From positions 1 through 11,250 of the forward strand of contig CALMDF010000303.1 of assembly GCA_937864895.1 (NCBI GenBank): a stretch of DNA of 11,250 nucleotides, given 5' to 3'. Shown one piece after another: positions 6,330-11,250 of the stretch. The first letter of the stretch is position 1. Every line of letters begins with the position of its first letter. Position numbers and translations under genes: made by a program. This stretch comes from an uncultured Holophagales bacterium. Lineage in GTDB: Bacteria > Acidobacteriota > Thermoanaerobaculia > UBA5066. The notes beneath the pieces are model-generated. The model was not told where the DNA came from and made no database searches. It saw only the letters and a program-made list of their open reading frames with translations.

Positions 6330-8650
6330 AACGAGCCGTCCCGTTCCTCGTCCTCATCTCCGCGTTTCCCGCGCTCGCGCAGACCGGCCTCCTCGTCCCG
6401 ACGTCGACGGGCCGGCCCGACCCGCGCGTCCTCTCCCTGCGGGAGATGACCGTCGACGTCGGCGTGGCGCGAGGCGTCGCCCGCGTCAACGTGAGGCAGG
6501 TCTTCGAGAACCACACGGGCGAGGTGCAGGAGGGGACGTGGCGCTTCCGCCTCTCCCCCACGGGCGCCGTCGGCGACTTCGCCGTCTGGGACGGGCTCGT
6601 CAGGATCCCGGGCGTGATCGTCGAGAAGAAGCGCGCCCGCGCCATCTACGAGGAGCTGACGACGCGGCGGATCGACCCGGGCCTCCTGCAGCAGGGCGAG
6701 GAGGACGACACGGCGGGAGGGGCCGGAGCGCGCCCCTCGGGCGGCGCCGTCTTCTCCGTGAAGGTCGCGCCGATTCCGGCCTGGGGAACGAAGCGGCTCG
6801 AGATGCAGTACCAGGAAGAGGTGCCGTGGGCCGACGGGTCCGGCGAGCTCCGAATCCCGCTGCGTCCCGGCGAGGGGGAGCCGACGAAAGCCGGGAGCCT
6901 CGAGGTGAAGGTGACGCTCGAGGACGGGACTTTCCTCGACGCGCCCGCCTCGGCGCTCCCTCTCGCGGTCTCGGGAAAGACCGCCCGCTTCAGCGGGGCC
7001 GACGTCCCGCTCGCCAGGGACGTCGTCGTGAGGCTTCGCGCCGCGTCCGCCGCGCCGCTCTCCTTCTCGGCCTTCCGGAGCCCCGACGGCCGGCTCCCCG
7101 ACGGCCTCGCCCTCGCTCCCTGGGAGCGCCTCTCCGACGTCCCCCCCGAGAAGGACGGGTTCTTCCTCCTCGAGCACCGTCCCGCCGCGAAGGAGCCGAC
7201 CGCCGGGGCGGGTGCGAAGGCCGAGCCGCCCCGGGCGCCCCTCTCCGTCGCGATCCTCTTCGACACGTCGCTCTCGACCCGCTGGGGAAGCCTCGAGACC
7301 GGCTGGGCATTCGTGAACCGCCTGCTCGCCCGTCTCGGCCCGGCCGACCGGCTCGTCGTCGTCCCGTTCGACCGCTCTCCCGCGCCCGACCCGGCAGGCC
7401 TCGTCCCCGCCACCGACGCGGCAAAGGAGGCCGCGCTCGCCTTCCTTCGCTCGCGACTCCTCGCGCCGGGGACCGAGACGGCGGACGCCGTGAGGGCCGC
7501 CTCGTCGCTCCTGCCGAACGATCCGTCCGCGCGGCTCGTCCTCGTCACCGACGGGGCCGAAGCCCCGGGAGACCTCGTGAAGGCCGCGCAGGGCCGGCCG
7601 CTCTTCTCCGTCCTCACGGGCGACGAGCGGAGGGAGGCCTTCTCCGCGGCGTCCCGGCAGCTTCTCCCCCTCCCTCCCGGCAGCGCGTCGCAGCCCCCGG
7701 CGGGAGAGGCTCTCTTCCTCGCGCAGCTCGCCGCGCCCTCTTCCGCCGCGACGGGGCGCTCCGCGGCGACCGCCGGGCCCCCGTTCGCCGTGAAGGGGGG
7801 CGACCCGAAGGTGAGAGACGTCTACGGCGTCCTGACCCAGCCTCCGCTTGCCGGCTCCCTCTCGGGATGGGTGGGCCGCTACGGGCAGAGCGCGAAGGCG
7901 ACGATCGAGCTCGCGGGGGCCACGGTCGCGGCCTCCTTCCCGGAACGCGCGCTCGAGGCTCGCGACCTTCCCCGCCGGGGGGCGCGCGCGCGCGTCGACG
8001 ACCTCCTCCGCCGGATCGAGCTCGAAGGGGAGAAGCGGGAGTGGGTCGAGGAGGTCCTCGAGCTCTCCCGCCGCTACAAGTTCGTGACCCCGTACACGGC
8101 CTTCCTCGCGGCGCCGCGCTCCCTCCTCCGCCCGCGCCGGATCCAGCCGGGCGACCCGGTCATCCGCGTCGAGGCGCTCCCCGGAACGGCGGCCATCGCG
8201 GCCCTCCTCCCCTTCGGCAGGCAGCTCGACCTGACGCGCCGGCCGAAAACCAACCTCTGGGAAGGGCGCTTCCTCGTTCCAGACGGGACCGCTGACGGCC
8301 CGATGGCGGTGCGAATCGTCCTTCGCGACCAGGGCGGCGCGACGACCGTCGAGACGAAACGCGTCGTCGTGGACGGCACCCCGCCGACGGTCACCCCGGT
8401 CCTCCCCGCCGACGCCACGGCGGGCGGCCGCGTCCGGCTCGCCGCGCGCGCCGACGCCGACGTCATCGCCCTGACGGCCCGCGTCGGCGAGGGGCCCCCC
8501 GTCCCGCTCCGCTGGGACGGCCCGGCGAAGGCGAACGTCGCCGAGCTCTTCCTGCCGCAGGGCGTCACCGGCTCCGTACCCGTCCTCTTCGAGGCGATCG
8601 ACGGCGCGGGGAACCACGGGTTCGCGCGCGCGACGCTGAGGGTCCGCTGA
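6326..8650 (+). CDS. Secreted VIT and von Willebrand factor A domain protein
   Basis: The 774-residue protein starts with a clear signal peptide (MKRAVPFLVLISAFPALA, then QT). A VIT domain spans about 35-170, with VNVRQVFENHTGE (54-66), VEKKRARAIYEEL (99-111), RRIDPGLLQ (114-122) and APIPAWGTKRLEMQYQE (148-164). It is interrupted by an acidic, Gly-rich insert at about 124-140. A vWA domain follows from about 305, with the MIDAS motif DTSLS (313-317), a threonine near 383-385 and D409 in LVTDG, so metal-dependent ligand binding looks intact. The family's conserved stretch after the vWA domain is present: VRDVYGVLTQPPLAGS (497-512), GRYG and RRYKFVTPYTAFLA (582-595). The C-terminus (about 680-774) looks like an Ig-like beta-sandwich. 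No membrane anchor or sorting signal is seen. GGAG at 6317-6320 lies five bases before the ATG, which overlaps the upstream stop. The family resembles inter-alpha-trypsin inhibitor heavy chains; adhesion or matrix function is inferred. Confidence 0.9.
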   Translation: MKRAVPFLVLISAFPALAQTGLLVPTSTGRPDPRVLSLREMTVDVGVARGVARVNVRQVFENHTGEVQEGTWRFRLSPTGAVGDFAVWDGLVRIPGVIVEKKRARAIYEELTTRRIDPGLLQQGEEDDTAGGAGARPSGGAVFSVKVAPIPAWGTKRLEMQYQEEVPWADGSGELRIPLRPGEGEPTKAGSLEVKVTLEDGTFLDAPASALPLAVSGKTARFSGADVPLARDVVVRLRAASAAPLSFSAFRSPDGRLPDGLALAPWERLSDVPPEKDGFFLLEHRPAAKEPTAGAGAKAEPPRAPLSVAILFDTSLSTRWGSLETGWAFVNRLLARLGPADRLVVVPFDRSPAPDPAGLVPATDAAKEAALAFLRSRLLAPGTETADAVRAASSLLPNDPSARLVLVTDGAEAPGDLVKAAQGRPLFSVLTGDERREAFSAASRQLLPLPPGSASQPPAGEALFLAQLAAPSSAATGRSAATAGPPFAVKGGDPKVRDVYGVLTQPPLAGSLSGWVGRYGQSAKATIELAGATVAASFPERALEARDLPRRGARARVDDLLRRIELEGEKREWVEEVLELSRRYKFVTPYTAFLAAPRSLLRPRRIQPGDPVIRVEALPGTAAIAALLPFGRQLDLTRRPKTNLWEGRFLVPDGTADGPMAVRIVLRDQGGATTVETKRVVVDGTPPTVTPVLPADATAGGRVRLAARADADVIALTARVGEGPPVPLRWDGPAKANVAELFLPQGVTGSVPVLFEAIDGAGNHGFARATLRVR

Positions 8651-11250
8651 TGTCCGAGAGACTTCGCGCCCGACGTTCTCTTCTCGTCCTCCTCGCCGGC
8701 ACCGTCGCGCTGACGGCGGCGACGCGCCCCGCGGCTCTCGACGCCGCCGCGTCGCTCGTGCCGTGGACCGACCTGACCGACGCCGACGCCCTGAGCTCGG
8801 CCCTCGTCCGAAGGACGGTCGTCGACGGCCGGACGGTGCACTACCCGACCCCGACGAAGGAGCTCGCCACCGAGCTGGAAGCGCGCGCCGCGGCGCCCGG
8901 GGAGACCGCGGTCGCGGCCCTGCGACACCTCGCCGAGGCGCGCCGCGAGCTGGGCGACCTTCCCGGCGCCGAGGAGGCGCTCTCGCGGTGGGCCGCGGCG
9001 AGCGGTGGCGAGGCCTGGGCCGAGGCCGCCCGGTGGGGCGCGACGTACCGCCGGTGGCCCTTCGCGTTCTCCGCGGCGAAGTCCGGGCTCGCTTCCGACG
9101 CGCCGGAGGAGGTCCGGCGCTCCATCGCGACCGAGCGGATCGGCTGGGCCGACGAGGACCCCTCCCTGGCGGACCCGCTCGCCCTCCGCGCCGAGCGCGC
9201 CGCCCTCTTCCCGTCCGACGCCTCGTTCGTCGAGGAGTGGATCCGCGCCCTCGAGAAGGCGGGCCGGCTGAAGGAGGCCGAGGGGGCCCTCCGCGGGGCG
9301 ACGGGGCTCCCGGAAGAGACGCGCCTCCTCGTCCTCTCCGACCTGAAGGGCGATCACGGAGACCCCGAGGGCGCCTATTCGGTCCTCGAGGCGCTCGTCG
9401 CCAACCCGGCGAATTCCCCCTCGTCGCGCGCGCTCACGGCCTTCGCGCGCCGTGCGGACGCCGTCGCCGGCGCGCGCATGGAAGCGACCCGCCTCGCGCT
9501 CGACAGGTCGTTCGACGCGCGCCAGGCCACCCTGCTCGTCCGCTGGTTCGAGGGGAAGGGGCGAGGCGACCTCGGGCTCGAGCTGCTGGCCCAGGTCGAG
9601 CTGAGGCACGAGGCGCGGTTCTCCCGCGCCGACCGGCTCGCGATGGCGCGTCTCTACGAAGCGCTCGACGCCCTGCCCGAGGCGTTCCGGAGCCGGCTCG
9701 CCGGCGCGGCCGCCGGCACGGAGAGCGAGCGGCTCGACGACCTCGCCGTTCTCTCCCGCCTCGCCCTTGCCGCCGGATCGCGTCCCCTCGCCTGGGGAGT
9801 CCTCAACGACGAGTCCTACCGCTGGGCCGCGCGGGCCGACGTGTCGCCCGGCTTCACGACCGCCGGGCTCTCTTTCCTCCTCACCGGCTTTTCGCCCGGC
9901 GAGGCGCTCGCGGAGCTGGAGGCGCAGCGCCTCCCCGGGAAGACGCTCCGTGCCGGGCGTCTCCTCGTTGCCGAGCTCGAGAGGCGCGCTCCGAAGCACG
10001 AGGCCCTGCCGGGGCTCCACGTGCAGGTGATGGAGCGCCTCGTCCAGGCGGGCAAGGGCGACGAGGCCCTCGGTCTCCTCGCGCGGACCGAGGGGGGCGA
10101 CGAGGCGACGCGCGCCGAGGCGCGCCGCGTGGCGCTCCTCGCGATGCGCCAGACGAAGACGCCTCTCGAGAGGGAAAAGGCCCTCTGGACCGAAAGGCTC
10201 GCTCTCCTCGCCCCCGACGGCAGCGTGCCGGGCGGGAAGAGGGAGACGGCCCAGGACGCCGGAGAGGCCGGATACGCCGACGAGGGCCCGGAAGGGGTCG
10301 AGCCCACCCGGCGGCTGAAGGGCGAGACGAAGGGGGATGACTACCAGCGCGCCCTGAACGAGGCGATCGTCCGCCTCGACGACCGCGACCGCTCCCACAA
10401 GGCGAGCCTCGCGCTCCTCCTCGGCGAGATGGACCGTCTCCCGCGCGCCGAGGCCGTGTGGCTGGAGGCCGTCGACCGGATCTCCTCGTGGAAGCTCGAC
10501 GACGACCTCGAGCCGCGCTACCGGAAGGCGGTCGCGGCCTTCGAGGGGCCGGAGTGGTGGAAGAAGCTCGCCCGCTGGTACGCGCGCCGGCAGAAGTCGG
10601 CCGAGCTGAAGGCCCTCGGCGAGGAGATCGCTTCGACCTTCCGCGGCTCGGACCTCTTCGCTCGCGACCCGATGTTCCAGGCAGCCGTCGTGGCTCTCCC
10701 GGAACAGCCCAACCCCTGGGTGTCCTACACCGACTTCCTCGCGCTCCGGGCCCTCCAGCGCTTCCCGGCGAGCCCCGACGTCCTCGCGCGCGCCGAGTCG
10801 CGGCTCCTCTCCCGGACGTCGTACGAGTCCCTGAAGGCGAGGCGACCCGAGGACGTCAAGGACCGGGCCGTCGTCGAGGACTCCCTCCTCGCGCTCCGTC
10901 GCGACGCCGTCCTCTTCGCCGACGCGCCGCGGCGCGCACGGTTCCTGGACGACCTCATGCGGAAAGGCTCGCTGGAGGCGTTCCTGAGGCGTCTCGAGGA
11001 GGCCCCCGCGAAGACCCCCGTCGAGAACGTCCTCCTTTTCGACGGCTGGACGCGCCTCTCGCGCTTCGAGCGGGCCGTGCCGTTCGCCGAAGCGCTCGCC
11101 GAGGCCTACCCCGGAGACCCGGACCGGGCGGGAGAGGCGATCTCCCTGGAGAGGTCGCTTTCCGCCTTCTCGGCCGAACGCGCCGCCGCCGCCGAACGGA
11201 TCGCCGCGCGCGCGGCGGCGGCCGCCGCGGACCCGTCTCCCTTCTGGACC
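8650..11250 (+). CDS. Large exported helical-repeat (TPR-like) protein, 3' partial
   Basis: An open frame of 867 codons starts at ATG 8650, sharing one base with the preceding TGA (TGATG), and runs off the right edge without a stop. GAGGG at 8638-8642 is a suitable ribosome binding site, seven bases upstream. The N-terminus, MSERLRARRSLLVLLAGTVA with further Ala/Thr, is signal-peptide-like; the RRSLL stretch fits a minimal twin-arginine pattern, weakly. The rest is almost entirely alpha-helical and charged, with degenerate TPR-like helical pairs such as EARRELGDLPGAEEALSRW (97-114), ALEKAGRLKEAEGAL, VMERLVQAGKGDEALGLL and LLLGEMDRLPRAEAVWLEAV. A charged, low-complexity linker lies at about 525-562, and an Ala-rich stretch at 847-862. 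No catalytic motif is visible and no cysteine occurs in the visible part. Translation is likely coupled to the VIT/vWA gene, suggesting a shared complex. I do not recognise a named family. Confidence 0.8.
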   Translation, partial: MSERLRARRSLLVLLAGTVALTAATRPAALDAAASLVPWTDLTDADALSSALVRRTVVDGRTVHYPTPTKELATELEARAAAPGETAVAALRHLAEARRELGDLPGAEEALSRWAAASGGEAWAEAARWGATYRRWPFAFSAAKSGLASDAPEEVRRSIATERIGWADEDPSLADPLALRAERAALFPSDASFVEEWIRALEKAGRLKEAEGALRGATGLPEETRLLVLSDLKGDHGDPEGAYSVLEALVANPANSPSSRALTAFARRADAVAGARMEATRLALDRSFDARQATLLVRWFEGKGRGDLGLELLAQVELRHEARFSRADRLAMARLYEALDALPEAFRSRLAGAAAGTESERLDDLAVLSRLALAAGSRPLAWGVLNDESYRWAARADVSPGFTTAGLSFLLTGFSPGEALAELEAQRLPGKTLRAGRLLVAELERRAPKHEALPGLHVQVMERLVQAGKGDEALGLLARTEGGDEATRAEARRVALLAMRQTKTPLEREKALWTERLALLAPDGSVPGGKRETAQDAGEAGYADEGPEGVEPTRRLKGETKGDDYQRALNEAIVRLDDRDRSHKASLALLLGEMDRLPRAEAVWLEAVDRISSWKLDDDLEPRYRKAVAAFEGPEWWKKLARWYARRQKSAELKALGEEIASTFRGSDLFARDPMFQAAVVALPEQPNPWVSYTDFLALRALQRFPASPDVLARAESRLLSRTSYESLKARRPEDVKDRAVVEDSLLALRRDAVLFADAPRRARFLDDLMRKGSLEAFLRRLEEAPAKTPVENVLLFDGWTRLSRFERAVPFAEALAEAYPGDPDRAGEAISLERSLSAFSAERAAAAERIAARAAAAAADPSPFWT

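Noticed and set aside
7982..7994. 13-base alternating GC run, possible Z-DNA former
   Set aside because: It encodes Ala-Arg codons inside the VIT/vWA gene, and such runs are expected in DNA this rich in G and C.
6008..8617. Minus-strand open frame of 869 codons opposite the propeller and VIT/vWA genes
   Set aside because: Low-complexity Arg/Gly/Glu composition and no motif; a shadow of the plus-strand genes.
8074..10398. Minus-strand open frame of 774 codons opposite the helical-repeat gene
   Set aside because: The plus frame from 8650 has a coupled start, ribosome binding site, signal peptide and balanced helical composition. The minus frame has none of these and crosses the end of the VIT/vWA gene.
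1..11250. tRNA or rRNA genes, CRISPR arrays, insertion sequences, phage or defence genes
   Set aside because: No repeat-spacer pattern, transposase motif, terminal inverted repeat, or tRNA-like cloverleaf was noticed. Spaces between genes total under 170 bases.

Overview
The window is a very GC-rich bacterial chromosome segment, by eye well above 70% G+C, with all six recognisable genes on the plus strand and almost no non-coding DNA. The strong GC-ending codon bias, the mix of a twitching-motility ATPase, a TMTC-like membrane protein with TPRs, a propeller protein and a VIT/vWA protein, and start codons placed just behind a -10-like box suggest Acidobacteriota, perhaps the Thermoanaerobaculia/Holophagae side. 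Myxococcota and similar high-GC phyla cannot be excluded. No phage, insertion sequence, tRNA, rRNA or CRISPR signal was seen.

Left part (1-2566): the 3' part of a CCA-adding enzyme/poly(A) polymerase gene enters from the left edge and ends at 1092. A complete PilT-family retraction ATPase gene (1115-2566) follows 22 bases later. Its protein is about 120-130 residues longer than usual because of a charged, probably coiled-coil tail. At the junction between ATPase core and tail lies a perfect AGGAGG followed by an in-frame ATG (2210), so the tail may also be made as a separate 118-residue protein. This is the most unusual signal in the window.

Middle (2567-4478): a GC-rich hairpin and an extended -10 box precede a GTG-started gene (2629-4401) for a polytopic GT-C-like membrane protein with C-terminal TPRs, resembling bacterial relatives of the TMTC family. 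A second GC-rich hairpin and a second -10-like box follow.

Right part (4479-11250): three tightly linked genes probably form one operon. They encode a membrane-anchored beta-propeller protein (4479-6329), a secreted VIT + vWA protein (6326-8650, ATGA overlap) and a large exported helical-repeat protein (from 8650, TGATG overlap, running off the right edge). The first two use recognition or scaffold folds (propeller, MIDAS-containing vWA) and the third looks like an all-helical scaffold. The VIT/vWA protein and the visible part of the helical protein contain no cysteine. Together they look like an envelope or extracellular complex whose job the sequence does not reveal.
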